From: Pomphorhynchus laevis
Taxonomy: Eukaryota; Acanthocephala; Palaeacanthocephala; Echinorhynchida; Pomphorhynchidae
Direction: 5' to 3'
Length of the DNA stretch: 64,000 nucleotides
NCBI GenBank assembly: GCA_012934845.2
Contig: WNNJ02002357.1
Coordinates: forward strand, 1 to 64,000
Below the pieces are notes generated by a model. That model was not told the origin of the DNA. It worked only from the letters and a program-made list of their open reading frames with translations, and made no database searches. The translations under genes and the position numbers were made by a program. Within the stretch, counting starts at the first letter, position 1, and every line of letters begins with the position of its first letter. This document shows, in pieces, positions 38,501-53,500 of the stretch.

Positions 38501-41500
38501 AGTGCGGCTAATGATGACTTTGTTGAGCTAAAGCTCGATAATCATTTGCTAAACAACGTTGCCTTACTGTTTCGAATATCAAAGCCAGCGTTTCAATCGT
38601 TACATCCAAACATAACTATTAGATGTGTACTAATAAAGCTACTGCTTGATGCGACAGTCGACTCTCAAAACAGGTATATTTCGATTGCTACTTTGCAATA
38701 TAATTTCAAATTTCAGCATTGTATCAATCGGAATTTTTCTGTGATATTCTTATTACGTTACCTCGATGTGTTTAAAATTGTATTTCGCTTTCTTTTTAAC
38801 CCACACTTTTAAACGTTTTGTTAAAATTGGTTGCGTATGTTAGTTCAAAATTTATTTTTTGTTAATTAGTTTCGTCAATTAATTAATTTCGGCTTAACTT
38901 AAAGCTGATATCTAGAAGACTACTTAAAGATGCAAATTAATATTTTATAAAGACAAAAATAGCGTACTTGCTAAAAAGATACCCTTTCTGTTTAAAAGGA
39001 CTTCTTCAATCAATGAAAATTTAGTAAATCATGAGGCCATATCGTCTTAATGATAATTATTACATCACACTTCTACTTTCCGTATGCTGTATATAATAAA
39101 ATTTACGTTCATAATCAATGTTTATAATTTACATGATAATTAATGATCAATTAAAGAGACCTATTAGACGAAACGTATTCCTATGTCAATTTTTAATGCT
39201 GCTGAAATTAAAAATTATCTCCTATGCATTTTGCCAATTTATATGTAACCTGTTGTTGACCCATATTTAATGGAAATTAACATTTTTATTAAAAAATAAA
39301 ATAAACATTTGTAATTTATATGTAAGCTGTTGTTGATCCATGTTTAATGGAAATTAACATTTTTATTAAAAAATAAAAAAATCATTTCCAAAAAATTAAA
39401 ATACATTGAGAGCACCTTTAAAACAACGTACTCTTTAATTAAAAGAGTACGTTGATAGTGCACCTTTCGTCCGTCAAGATACCCATTACTTTGCTAGTAT
39501 TTCGAATTTGAATCTTAACGGGTATTCGTATTGTTACTTTTACACAACTATATGTGCTGGCTTTTAAATTATCAATTGAAATAGGCTTTATTTAAAAATA
39601 AATAGCTCGACACAGGTTTACTGACATGATTATTTTAAAATTCTAGTATATTTTACGTTTTGCAAAACGTAAATAGTTTATATTGTTTTTTATTAAATAA
39701 AAATTAACCTTAAAAATTTAATTATATTTTTTGAGCTTTTTATAATTAGACATGGTTATTTAAATCACAAACGATTGATTACACTCACTTTGACTTATAT
39801 GATACTTTTCGTATTTCAAAAGATAAGAAATTTTATCATCTTAACACGAGTCACTAACTCGTAAATAAAAAAAGTCATTGTTTTATTTATCATAGTTATT
39901 TTGTCAATTGACCACTTACTGACACTTTATAAATTAACAATTAGCATTCACGATAATTTAAAAAACCTCGCATTGAAATTCTTAATGACTTGTCGTTTAA
40001 TAATGTCGATTAAAAATATTCTTCAAATTCATTTTCGATTTTTTAAATTCGATATTTAGCAAGGTTTTTATCTTTAGTTAACAAATTGTCCTTACTTGAG
40101 GTTGTTGGACGTTGTATACAAGAGTTATATTTTAGAGCAAGAGTGTAGTAATTAGTTGCATAGTAATTAATTTCACTTTTTAATTAGTTTCAATAGTATG
40201 TTTAAGCTGTTTTCATTTTTGGTAAACTGTTAATTCTTTTAAGCTGTTTATATGTTTAAAAAAATTATATTACAAGATACGTAGAATCACTTAGTTGATA
40301 TACATTTCCATGCTCTTTGTTTTGATGATTTATTAACTTACCCTATTGTTGACATTTGTGGTATATTTTTTAAAAATTTTTTATTGCACGTTCAAACTTG
40401 GTTTCGTTTGGTAAATGCGTAATTGCAGTTTTGTCATCGATGAGTACTGTAAATACGCTTCATTGTCGCGCTATTGTCATTTTATTCTCTCTTGTTTGGG
40501 ACATTTTTTTCGCTTTATTATAATTAATGGTGTAATTTTACAGTTTGTTAAAATACACATTTTATTTACTAATCTACCTAATTTTTTAATTGAAGCTTTG
40601 CTGTACGCTTTAGCTTTAAATTTTCGCTACAATTGATTTTATAATTGGACCAATCGTGTTGTCTACATAGTCAAAAATACGTTTATATACATTTTTTTGA
40701 ATTTTTAATGCTTTCTTTTCACTTTTTGAGCCTGATATATAAAATTTCTTAACCATAAATTTACTTTGATATTTTCTGTTTGTTAAGAATAAATGTTTAG
40801 GCCTTTAATAAAGACGTTAAAAGATTCGAACATATCGTTTGGTGGAAACAGCGCAAAAACATTGAATAAATCTAATTCACTGAATGCTTTTGATTTATGC
40901 TCATTATCGACAAGGTCTTCATTATCAACATTGTCAGTCAGAGGAAAGTCAGATTCAGCAGAAACTCATATTGTAAATCAAGACAAGATGCGGTTTTCCT
41001 CTGGTGCTGACATTAAATTCCCGGCTGCATTTCTTTGTGTTTTTGAGCAGCTTGCATATTTACTGCTGGAAAAAGCGGAAGTAAGTTTTTTAAAAGATTT
41101 TCTCAAAATATGCGTGATTATGTAATAAGATGAAATTAATTATAAATTGATCATAATTTTTGTAAACTTATTCTACTTGCTTTATCTTTTTATATTTATT
41201 CTTAATCTTATGTTGCGTTTTACATGTATTGTAAATTTTTGTTTTTACATTTGCGAAAAATTCAAATTTATTGTACATTTTTAATTTGTTGATAATATGC
41301 TCGCTTTGTTAGTGTTCTGATTCCCAGCAAACTTTTGTCTGTAAAAAAGTTTTTAATTGTGAATGCAGAAATGATTAGAAACTGGCGTAAATAAAAATTT
41401 CACTGTCCCATGTTAGCTTACTAATTTTGGATATCCTAATGTTTTTTATCCGGGGTTACTTCATAAAGTTATGCATACTTTAAACACTAGAATAGAATAG

Positions 41501-44500
41501 AATTTATTTAGAGTAGCCTTTGTGGTAAATAGAACCATTTACAGGCCCACTATAAAAATTAAAAGACAAGTTTACGTCCGATGAATGTTTGAACTTGTAT
41601 GTAGAGTTATTGAATTGATTGCGGCTGAAAGTGTTATTTTAGTTCGTTTGCAAGAAGTATGGCGATCAAGGAAATTTTGAAGTGTTTAAGCGACGTCAAT
41701 GATTTTGTGTCTCGAGGAAGTTTGTTCCAAAGGCGTGGTGCATCCATTGTGAACGCACGATATCCGTGATTACCGTTGTGACGGGGGACGAAAAGCGAGT
41801 AGGAGCGATGACTTCGTAGGGAGAGACCAGTCGTCATATAGAATGCGCTATCAGGAAGATATAGATAAAGAGGGTTGTGCCGGAATTTGATTTGCCATGC
41901 AAGTGTGAGAATTTGAGAGGTTATGCGGCTCGGAATGTCGAGCCGGTTAAGGATGCGGAGGGTGTTGGAGATGTGGTCGTACTTGCGAATGCGGAAAATG
42001 ACTCTAGCAGCCGTGTGCAGAATCCTTTGTAAATAGTGAAGTTGATATGCTGGACAGTTTACGAGAAGACCTAATCAATAATCCTGACGATACATGAAAA
42101 GGCTGGAGATTAAAATAGCTGTCGATTTGACGTCGAGGTTTCTACAGACACTTCGGATGTCACGGAGGATGAGGAAGCATGAACTGATCTTGCTACGAAT
42201 GAAAGGCAGAAACGAGAGATTATTGTCAAAAGGGACACCGAGGATTGTCATGATAGTCACTTCTGGTAGACGGAAATTGTGTATGCATACTGGAAAATCG
42301 AGGGTGTAAGAGTGGCGCGGTGTTATCCACATCATGTTAGATTTCTCGTTGTTTAAAAACATACGGATTGAACAAAGATATGCGTGAATAGCAGAGAGGC
42401 AAGACGATGCATCGGAAGCGAGGTTGGATGCAGATGTGAGTGTGCATGATGCATAGATTACTATATCGTCAGCGTACTGAATAACTTCAAAGCCGAAAGG
42501 GACTACGATGGAAGATAAATCACCAAGAAGAAGGGTGAAAATAAGCGGCCCTAGAACGGATTCTTGTGGTACACCGCAGCTGAGAGGAACCGGCGCAGAA
42601 GAGTTGGAAGACTAAACACTAGTCTTCTAAAAACATGTTTTTACGTTTTAATTGTAAATGTTGCCATGTACATAAACGTTTTGATATTCAAAAATATTGT
42701 TTTACATAATATTTTTAAACAATTTTAAATATTTCAAATTATATGGTAGCATTACATCTTCTTATTCATATTCAAAAGCTTAATTTTAAGCCCACTCAAT
42801 ATTTTTGATTTTTACAGTTTTCTTCTAGCATTCGATTCACGACGAACTTGTTAATTTTATATCTGGGCCTATTTTTGAACTATTGTCTTCACGAAAATCA
42901 GTTCAAATACTCTGCAAACATCAAATGTCTCATCAACTCCTGGAATCCTTTGGCGATATAATTAAACTTCCGGTTGAATCTGTTCAGTCTTGTCAATTAC
43001 AGATTGCGTACCAAACTCGTTTTCGGCTTCAGCTATGTATTCTTAGCATATTGGAACGTTTGGCTAAGTTTAGCATATCCCCTGGAGATATAAGGTTTGT
43101 TTACGATTATATTTTGCTATTGTTCTGTATTTCTCTGTTTAATTTTAGTTATGCGTTTTTCAACATCAAATTTCAAAGTAAAATCACTTTATTTAGAGTG
43201 CAAATTATTACAAGTTAATCTTATAGTTTTATTTTCCGAACACGCAAATGCTCTTCAAAATACGACCAGATATTTTATCTATACACAACATTAGATTATT
43301 TGTGTGTTGTTTGAAAAACCTGCCAAATTAGTTTAACGGTTGTAAACAAAGTCACTTAGTTGAAAGTATTTTTAAAGCTACATAAAATAGCTTTATAATT
43401 GATATTCTTAAGCTTGTTTCATTTTTGTTTAATTTCTCTATTTTATTTTATATTCAAAATGACATTGTTCTATATTCATTTTTTACTTTATGATTTATAA
43501 TTGTTTGTGATAACACGATATCCGTAATAGATATTTTTTCATGGAACGCTAGTTTTATGATCTAGTTCCAGAACATCAAAATTTGATTTTCTCGATTTCA
43601 CCGCATACTCTTATTTTTACAAATGCAATTTCGTTTGTAACTTTTGTTTTGCTGTACACTATATATGTCAATTTAGTCATTAATGTAAATTGTATCTTTT
43701 AATTATCGTTTTTGTTTTTTAATACTCAATTTTATTGAATATTTTTTTTCTTTAACTTTGTTTTGTGCTTTAATCCCAGATTTGTAACCTCGATTAGTTA
43801 TTTATAATTATTCAAGTGACAAAATATCATAGGATGAATTTATTTACACCTTTGGCTTGCTCAATTTGGTGATCTTGAGCATACATTTTAATTTCATTTT
43901 CGATTGTTTCTGCTATTATCACGAATGTATACAAAAGGTGAATGCATTTAATTTTTTCGTATTTTCTGCAAGAAAAAGCAATGTAGTTTGAATTACATTT
44001 TAATTTTAAATGTATCTGTAGCTTGGCATGTATATTATTATTGTTTTTCGTTCATATTTTGACTGACTGAAAGCAAAAATAATCTGTTTAGGATGCTTTT
44101 AAAGATGGGGATGGGTGAAAATTCTGAGCAACTATCATATTTGTTGTTGAATCCTAACTCACATACATTTTGTCCTAATCTTTCTCGTGCTATCTTCAAG
44201 ACGATAATGACAATGATCACTGCTATTACTTCCGGATCTACTTTACATGATGTTCTGACGACCTCTTATGCTTCAAGCAACCAGGCATACATATTGGCTC
44301 GACTTTCGTTTTGTTCGTATATTAAACTACAAGGAAGCTCATCTCTTGGACGATCGAAAGACAAAACATCATCCTTAAGTAATAATGAAGATGAAGTGTT
44401 CGGATACATAATTGCAAATGAATTTATTCAAATCAATGAAACGTCTAGTAAAGGCAGCAATCACCTGCCTAACACTGCTGGTAGAAACGCAATTCCTATT

Positions 44501-47500
44501 TCATCAAATGTATCAACAGCTTCAAAACATATGGGATTCGCGGGTAGCATTATTATCAAATATGTTTTCTTATGCTTATTATCATATTTGTATTCTGTTA
44601 GATCGCTTACTCTCAAATCAGACAGGGCTTTCGTATACCTGCTGGTTTCGCCTACCTCTAGACCAACCTTGCATAATTAATTTGTTGACGATCGTCCATC
44701 AAAAGGATTTTAGGGATGAGGCCTGCCAGTGTATTCTTAACGTAATACTAATAATAAGTTCAAATAAGGTTAGCGTTTGCGCAAACAATGCTCTTTATAC
44801 AGGTAAATTATTTTTAATAAGCTTTGTATACGCATTTTATTTCGTATATTCGTTTGTTATGAATTATGTATTTTTTGTTTGTTTGAACTCTCGAAGAGAT
44901 AAATTTTTGAATTTAATTTTTTACAAACTACACTCCTTATCAGCATCATATAATATGAATATTCTTTCTCTTTGATGTGAACATTGATTTTTGACGTTTA
45001 TTTCTTAAGATCAAAGAGTATAATTGCTTAACTGGTTTATTGAAATTGCTTTGATTTGTGCTTGCTTCTTTGTTATAAACGAAGCTTCCAACATTGCATA
45101 GCCATAAGTTTTTTTAGATATATTCAATTTTTAAGTATAATCATGTGTTTATAGTAAACTAATCTACGTTTTGAAATAATGCTTTTCAAATATAAGTAAC
45201 TGTGTAAATGTTTTCACATTCTAATTATATATATTCATTAATAAAAGAAAATTTTACTATTTTGAAACTTAGCATGGCTATTCGTGTCTTTGGATTTTTA
45301 ATTATCCTTGCATTTTTGAATTATAAGTTATTCTTGCCTTTGTGTTTACTCCCAAGTTCCTAAAAATATGCATTTTGTTAAAAGTGATGTTTTATTATTG
45401 CTTTTAACAATAATATAAACCAACTCACTAATGTTTTCAAAGAACAATCTCATTCATTTATTAACGATTGTTTTAAGTGCAACAATTTCGATATTATTGT
45501 CAAGCCACATTAATATTCATTTGTATTATAACACATTTTGTAATAATATTTTTAATAACAAAGTAAATATACTTTTTAATTTACATTCTTCAACAAAGTT
45601 CTCATTGCATGATTTTCAGCACAATATCAATCCCACTAATTAATGATGCTTTTGACGTGACAATTGAAATAGTTGATTCATGAAACATATGTCCCTACGA
45701 ATGTTCATATTGATTGAATAATATAATGAGATACAAATAATTTTAAACATTTAGAGCATTACTAAATTTTAAAAGTATTATTTTTTTGCAATATACACAG
45801 TTTATAATTATAATTATTTTAAATTTAGTTTGTTTGTCATAGTGTCGTTAATGCTGTTTTGTTAGTAATTCTGCAATTTGACTTCAGTGCACATATCTTT
45901 CTCCATGTAATTTGATAAATAATTGTATATATTAAATATTATGTTGTTAATTTATTTTAAATATTTTTTATGGCAATGCTTGTAGACTGCTTAGAAGAGC
46001 TGTAAATATCAGCGATATTTACAATTTAATTTGCTAAATTATTTGATCAATAAAGTGCAAGTACCTGATGGCAATTAAATTAAATTGAGATTAATGTATT
46101 TAACAAAAAAACATCTAAAAATGCTGATGTTATATTTTATGAAGGTTTGAATTGTGTCGTAACAAAAAGAGTAGATAGAGTTTTTTCTCTTGTCAGTTAT
46201 TTGTTAAAGTAAGAGAATCAAATGCGTTGTAAATGTGAAGCTGTATGTTAGGATTTGAAGTATATCTTCGCATCGAAAATGTACAAATTATTTATGTTTC
46301 CTAAACTTTAAATATTATACGTACAACTGGCCATGTAAAAAGCAATGTTTCCTGATACATTTTAACAACTTTAAGCAATTAACCTTGAGCTTTATGATCT
46401 TATTTTAAGTCATAAATCAATGAGCCTACATTTGAAGTCTAAGAAACTCATTTAGTTTATGTTGTTATTTGCTTTGATTATTTTTTCTTGTGGATTTTGC
46501 ACACATTCATTGAATGATTCTTAAAGATATGTTTTGTTCATTATATTTTTGAAAATTCTCAGTTTTAAAATTTGGATGTGCACGATGTAAAAGATTTATT
46601 AAGTTTGATCAATTACAAACTATTGAACACATATAATTTGTAATTCAAAGTATGATATTCTTTTTAATTTAAAATAAATGTTTCTTAAGACCTAATTTTT
46701 ATATTTAAAGACGGTCATGTTGCAGTTTTAATTTGTATTGCTTACCTAAATAGTTTGCTTTTTAATATTTTGAATATATTGCCATTCATTCGTAACCTTT
46801 TTATAAATTTTGATTGCTACTTTTGTTGTTTTTAAATATTATGTTCTGTATTCTTTCTAGGTGCAGTATCTAATCGTTCTGCTCGTGATCGATCATTTAC
46901 AAAATTCGACTTGACCGAATATTTCAAGTTCGACGAATGGACTTTCTTTGGAATTTCACTGAACCGTGGGCTGCTTAAGACAAGCTCAATATCTATAGTT
47001 ATCAATGATAACGTTATACCTTCTAAAAAGGTTTGTAGTTTTCGTTGTTACTATCTTAATTTAATAAATCGATAATGTTCCACCAGGAATGTACTAGAAA
47101 TCTTTAAAATGCTTGAAATCAATATGCTAGAAATATTTAAAAATTTAAATATGCTAGAAATCTTTACAATTTTGCAGATTATTTCCTTGTTTGTGGATTC
47201 GATTATTCTGCGTGTAGTAAACTATCTGTACTTAATCAATGGCAATTATAGTGAGCTATAATTCTATCGTAATGATATATAGATTGGAAATTTTACGTTT
47301 GTTCGTGGTTTTCGTCACTGAAGCTTTTCGATCAATTTATACGCAAAGAAGGTGTAGGTGCTTAATTCGCAGAAAATGAAGGGCATTCAAACGTTCTAAA
47401 TGAATGGCAATTATAATATTTATTATCAGCATATGATGGTTCTATAGTTTCACCAAATTTGTTTTTGAGTTTCTTGACGATGATAGCAGTAGCTATCGAA

Positions 47501-50500
47501 ATATCGGACATAAACGTTTTGTTGTATTAATAAAAATACTTTTCTTCGTTCCATAAAGATTTTAAATATTTTTTTGATTGATGCCATTCGTTTTTCTTAA
47601 GGCAAATCAAGATAACGTAATATCCATGTATTATTTTATAAATGTATAGCTATTTCGAACACATTCGTCATATATGTTTGGAAAAGCATTTACAATTACG
47701 TTTTACCTAGGATTCTACATTTTTCTTTCTACTTACTCATCCACATTAACCCACCCTATTTCTTTGTAGTGTTTTTAAAATATGATATTTATTATATTTT
47801 TTGTATATTTTATTGTTATAATAAAATCGTAATTTCAATTACAATTGAGGCTATTGCCTCAATTGCTTAATAGCAATTGAGGTAAATATCAATCGGTAAA
47901 TAGCAATCGGTTAGTTATGTAGGTATTATTAATTTGAAGATAATGCTCTTTTCATTGATTATATACTATTTACTTATCATATCCATCAGTAAACATTTGA
48001 ATTAAAAATTGAAATGCGGTAAATTTGATCAATTTTAAATAAATTTAAATTTGATATAAAGTTTTTATAATGTCATGTTTAGTCAGGGTCGTCGAAAATT
48101 CATAGTTTGTCATGTTTATTAAGTAATGTTGAGTTTTTGATTGAGTGATGCTTGTTTTATAAAAGCAATAATTCACTATAAGTTTTGACCAGAAACTAGG
48201 GAATTATTTTAATTAATAAATAATAAAATTATCTTTTAGTATAAAAAAATTTAATTGTGTGTTTTCTCGGTTGACGTATGTTAGCCACTTTGCCAAATAC
48301 TTTAATCGACTGGTTTAGAAGCACTTAGTTGTCTGTATTATCTTAACTGATTTATCACAAGCAAAATATTATCATTGCGAACATGCTTGTCAATTTTGTT
48401 CGTTATAAGACCTTCAGTTTAATTGTATCACTTAAATAGTGTTATACTGTTTTCAAAAGTAGTACATTTGTTGAAATAATGCCTATAGAAGCCATTTTAT
48501 GTATTTTTTAAATAGCAGTGAATAAAAGTATTAAATGCATTTGAATGTAGACATTTAGATATTCTGTTAATAAATAATAACTCTTCTCTATGTATTTGTA
48601 TTTAAAGTTCATTTCATTTGAACACATTTGATAATTAATGTTCATATCTTATAATATTATCTCTCTTTATTCGTCGTTGCATATTCAACAATTTTATTTT
48701 TCATGAAAAATACTTCATAAACACTTTATAATTTGATATTATTGCTTAATATTTTCCCATTGTTTGAATTTAAATTTCGTGGAATCATATGATACATTAA
48801 GAATAAGTCTTATGCTTAGCTTCATTATATCTCCTCGTTGGCGAATTCACTGCAGATGCTTTCCGCATCTTCTTCACCAGTTGATTATGATTTGTATAAT
48901 CGTGATGGATCTGTATCAGCTATAATAGGAAACTGTCCGAAACTCCATCAATATATAAGTTTGGATAAGAAGTCAGTTTATGTGAGAAAATCAGGACAAC
49001 TTGATATGATTTGGTACCTGGCTGAATGCTCATTGTACAACGAAGCAATTTCAACTTCACAATTGCGTAATCTTTATCGTCGTAGTTTAAGTTCGTTAAC
49101 AAGTCCTTTTCAAATCAAAGAGTCTACCAGCACCTCGTCTTCAACACCATCACTTTGTTAGTCAATTCTTTTTGGATAATCATCTCTTACATTCGCTATA
49201 TTCTGTACTTAGCGTCATCAAGTGCGAACGAAGATAATCCTATTTTTACATTCAACGCAAAATACTACGATTATATAAATATCGATGATGTTATAACTCC
49301 TGTTGGATCGATTTCGAATTCCTTTCTTTATTACGTAAGTATTTTATATTTTTAATGTAAAAATTTCAAACTACTTTGTTTATTTGCTAATTCATACTTT
49401 ATAATTGAGATAATTTCAATATTATTGATGTTTGCTTTAATTATATTTGCACCGTATGCAATTGTCGTCATCATTTAATTCATTTCATATAATTGTTTAA
49501 CTTTTCATTCCTGCTTAATTGTGGTTTGCAATTTTTTATTTTATTCCGGTGAAGTGTATGTGTGTGATCGATATATTGCAACATTGTACTATGTGTCTTA
49601 AGTTTTCGACATTAATTTCTTTTTGATGTTTTTAGAATTTTCTGTGAATGTTTTTAGTTAGTTTATAGCTGTGTTTGGTTAAATGGCAAATACAAATTTT
49701 CTTTATATATATAAGATTTGCTAGTGTAACACGACAACGCCGCAAAAGATACTACAACGTTGCAGTGTGTTTTGATAAAGAACAGTAGTCAGAAACGTAA
49801 AATAAAAAGCGCAGATTATTCATGTTTTAAATTATTTTTGCGATATATATAGTATGGTCGTGGGTACTTTATGTAGTACCCACGACCAGTGGATAATATA
49901 TATATTGTGACTAGCACATGCCTTAGTCAATTAAGCAGTCTCGGAAACGCGTTCATCACAATGTCACACAGGAAGCTGAAACGATCAGTGGGTACTTCAC
50001 TTTACTGATTAGTGTTGCCGGGTACTCATCATTTTGATTCTTAAGTGATTATCTAAAAGTGACATGGTGACTGAAAGTCGTGAATCAAAGTCCAGTCTAT
50101 CAAGTAGCAGCATTATATATAATATTTCGAAGACGGAAAATATATTTATTTATAAAACTCTAGCAAAATAGATGATTTTACTTATGTTTATTAAAACTTT
50201 TTGATCATCAGTTCTTAATCGAAATGTCATCGTGATGCACAATTCTCACACTCTATCTGGGCATTGATCACTTTGCCAATGATTTTGCTTTTGAATCAAA
50301 TTTATGTAATAAAATTCGATTTGTTTTCGTAGATTTTTTATTTATTGTCCAAGGTGCTATTATAAAATATTTAATTCTTGGTTTGATTTAAAATCTATAA
50401 AGATTTTGTCGTATGAGTGATGGTTTTGTAATTTTATTTGCCATCGCGGATAAAGTCTTTCAAATATGATATTAACTCAAGTGCGATACTAGTTGTGCCT

Positions 50501-53500
50501 TTCTCTTTACAAATTTATTTAGGCAACTGTCTTAAGAAGGAATTCAAATAGTTATTATTTTTTTCGTTCGTCTTTTAATTTCAAAAATTGTCTTTTGAAA
50601 TAACGTATTTTAGAATACAAACGGCCCGGCTGTTAGGTTAAGAAATGTTGTGAGACGTATCATACGAACCAAATCTTCCTTTTCGCAAAGAGACTGTAAT
50701 TCCAGTGTTAATTATTCATTGTCTGCAATTATTCAGTCTTCCTGCGGTACGTGTTCATTCACAGTTGACATTTTTTCCTTTACTTGAATCATTTATTATT
50801 TAGCTTAAATTAAAAGTTTTGTAAATTGAGTGTTGGATATACCTATTTGATATATAGTAAAATTTAAATACTTTTCTTATTTCCATTTCACTTTTGTCAT
50901 GCTAAATAATTGTGACACATTTTAACAACAAGTATATTTTGTTTTGTATAAGCCCAAATCTTAATTACTACTTGATACGTTATTAGCAGTTATTTGATAA
51001 TATATTTATTTTGATTTGCCAACTATGAATTAATACTTCTCTGGTGTTTACAATCGTTTTATTTTATTTAATAATGTTTTCCTTTGTTGCTTTTAAATAA
51101 ATGTGACGGATTTAACTCATAAACAAAGAAGGTTGCAATTTTATTTCCGATTCATTGATTTTGTATACTAATCTACTTTCATGTATGAATAATATATTTG
51201 ATAAATCAAGTACATGGTTTTTCAGCATGTATAACTTGGTCATTAATTTAGATATGATGCTGTGGTGTAAATTGATGAGATCTGTTTCATAATATAAAAT
51301 AAAACTTTTTGTGATTGTTTTTTACATTGGCATGATAAATTTAACATGAAATTTAACAAAAGAATATATCGATGGCTGGCCGCTGTTATTGATTGAAAAA
51401 GTGTTCGAAATCAGTTTTATTAGAAATGTGTGTGATTATTTGTACCAAACCTTGTGATTTATTTTAATTCATACAATTATAAGCCGGTGTATTGTACCAG
51501 TCATCATTTAAAAACCTAGGCGTGGTATTTTAAGTCCATTTCCTCCGCTGAGCTTTACTTAATTTCCGTATGATATAAATCTAAAATAATAAATTTTTAC
51601 AATAATTAATAATGTTCGATATTTAATTATTGATTATTAATAATAATCAATAATAATGTTTATGCATCATGCACAATGTTAGTAAAAAATGTACTGAAAA
51701 ATAACACATATTTAAAACGTTTTACATGTAAATCACAATCGGATTAGTTTAATTCGTTGAATGCGACGATGCTTAGTAATGTGCTAATAGAAATTATAGG
51801 CCAAAAAGAAATTAACGAAGAGTATTTTTGTTACCATACAAGTTCGGAGTACTTAATATATCTGATCAATCAACTCGAAAATAGCAAGAGTATGAAAATT
51901 CAATGAGAATATGTCAGGCGCTAATTGATGGGATAAAAGATAAAATACTAAATAAACACATCTCACAATTCTGAAATTTATAAAAGTTGATAACAAAAAC
52001 AGCATCAAGGAAACTCAGTATCAAATAAGACAATTTTCAGCAGAAACCTGGTTCGTATACTCTTACTCATGCTAGTTACACCGAAGATTCTCCTTGCCGT
52101 TCAATGAATAGGAACATCAATGATAGGACACTTTCAACAAAAGAATTTCAAAACGCAGTCGCCGTCAAATACAGACATACTCTTTAATCCTTGAGCACCA
52201 TTAGTATATGTGTTAAAGAAAATATTATTCAGCATGATTTATCATGCAGGTCAGGTGGTTATCCATTAATACGCCGTGATATAATCGTTGACTAAGTGAC
52301 AAGCAGTTGCGTAAGGTAGACGGAGTGCCCAAATAGAGCCAACTCTACATTTAGTCTCTGAAAATGTACCTTTTGAATGTCAAACAACAACTCGTAATTG
52401 GGACGCTAGAGCTGATGTGGCAATTAACGGTTTATATATAGGGAGATAAGATTGTTTATCCTTTTTTGCATCTATGTATTTTCAACAACATGGCAGCGAC
52501 TTATGCTCCTTGTCGAATGTCAAATACTTTTGTATCTCAGAAAGAAAGGAAAAACGCTATTTTAGTGAAATAATTAATCTAATAAAACATGAATCATTTA
52601 ATTCTATCGTTTTTCCACAACTGACGGTATTGACCCTTCTGCTAATTTAGTACTTAAACAGATTGACAATAGGTCAGCAAATTCTGATAGAGGAATCAAA
52701 TCACAATTAATTCGAAAGATTCGTATAAGAATTTTAATTTTAATTGCGATCGCAGTATATATGGCAATCAGACTGCACAAAACTGTAATACGCTTGAATT
52801 CAACTAAGCTTAGCTGAAATTCAGAGCGTCTACATTATCGAAAGCTAAATGAGGTATTTTTTATGCTACATTCATGTTTGCAGTTTATTTTGTATTTCTC
52901 TTCTTATTACTGCTTTTTTAAATAAATCACTTATTTGAAATTATTATAATTATGTTTGGATATCAACTAATTTGTCCTCAATTAATGAAAACATGAATTG
53001 TAAAACCTTTTTTCTAACTGTTGACTTTTTATATACGCATTATTATACATTTTTGTTGCGAATAGGCCCCTTTAACATAGATAGGATGATAGAAATGACT
53101 GATATATTAGATGCCAGATATGCTTCTTCTACATATGAAATAAATAAGTTTTATTTCTATAAATTTAAATACTTTGTCTTCCATAATTCAGTATTCTGTT
53201 TACAGTTTTTTATCACTTTAAATGTGCTGTTTTCGTAAAAACCTTAATAAGTTCGTCTTTCTGTTTGCTTTTTTAGATTTCCCGGTTGTTAATATCAACA
53301 ATTTGACTTCTTCTATCAACGTAGTCGGCGGATGTAAATTGCTTCTTAGCTTAATTAACCAAGCATCAGACACGAATTCACTTTATGCTTCTTTAAAAGC
53401 ATTTCTGTGCGCTATACGATCAAATGCTTATATTGATGAATGTGTTGCTCTTTGTGATGGTTTTCAAGTAAGTTTTTCATAAAAAAGCTTAATTTAACAC

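Noticed and set aside
45431-45643. Plus-strand open frame of 70 codons (Asn/Ile-rich)
   Set aside because: The composition is that of AT-rich intron, with no similarity to WDFY3 and no good splice sites.
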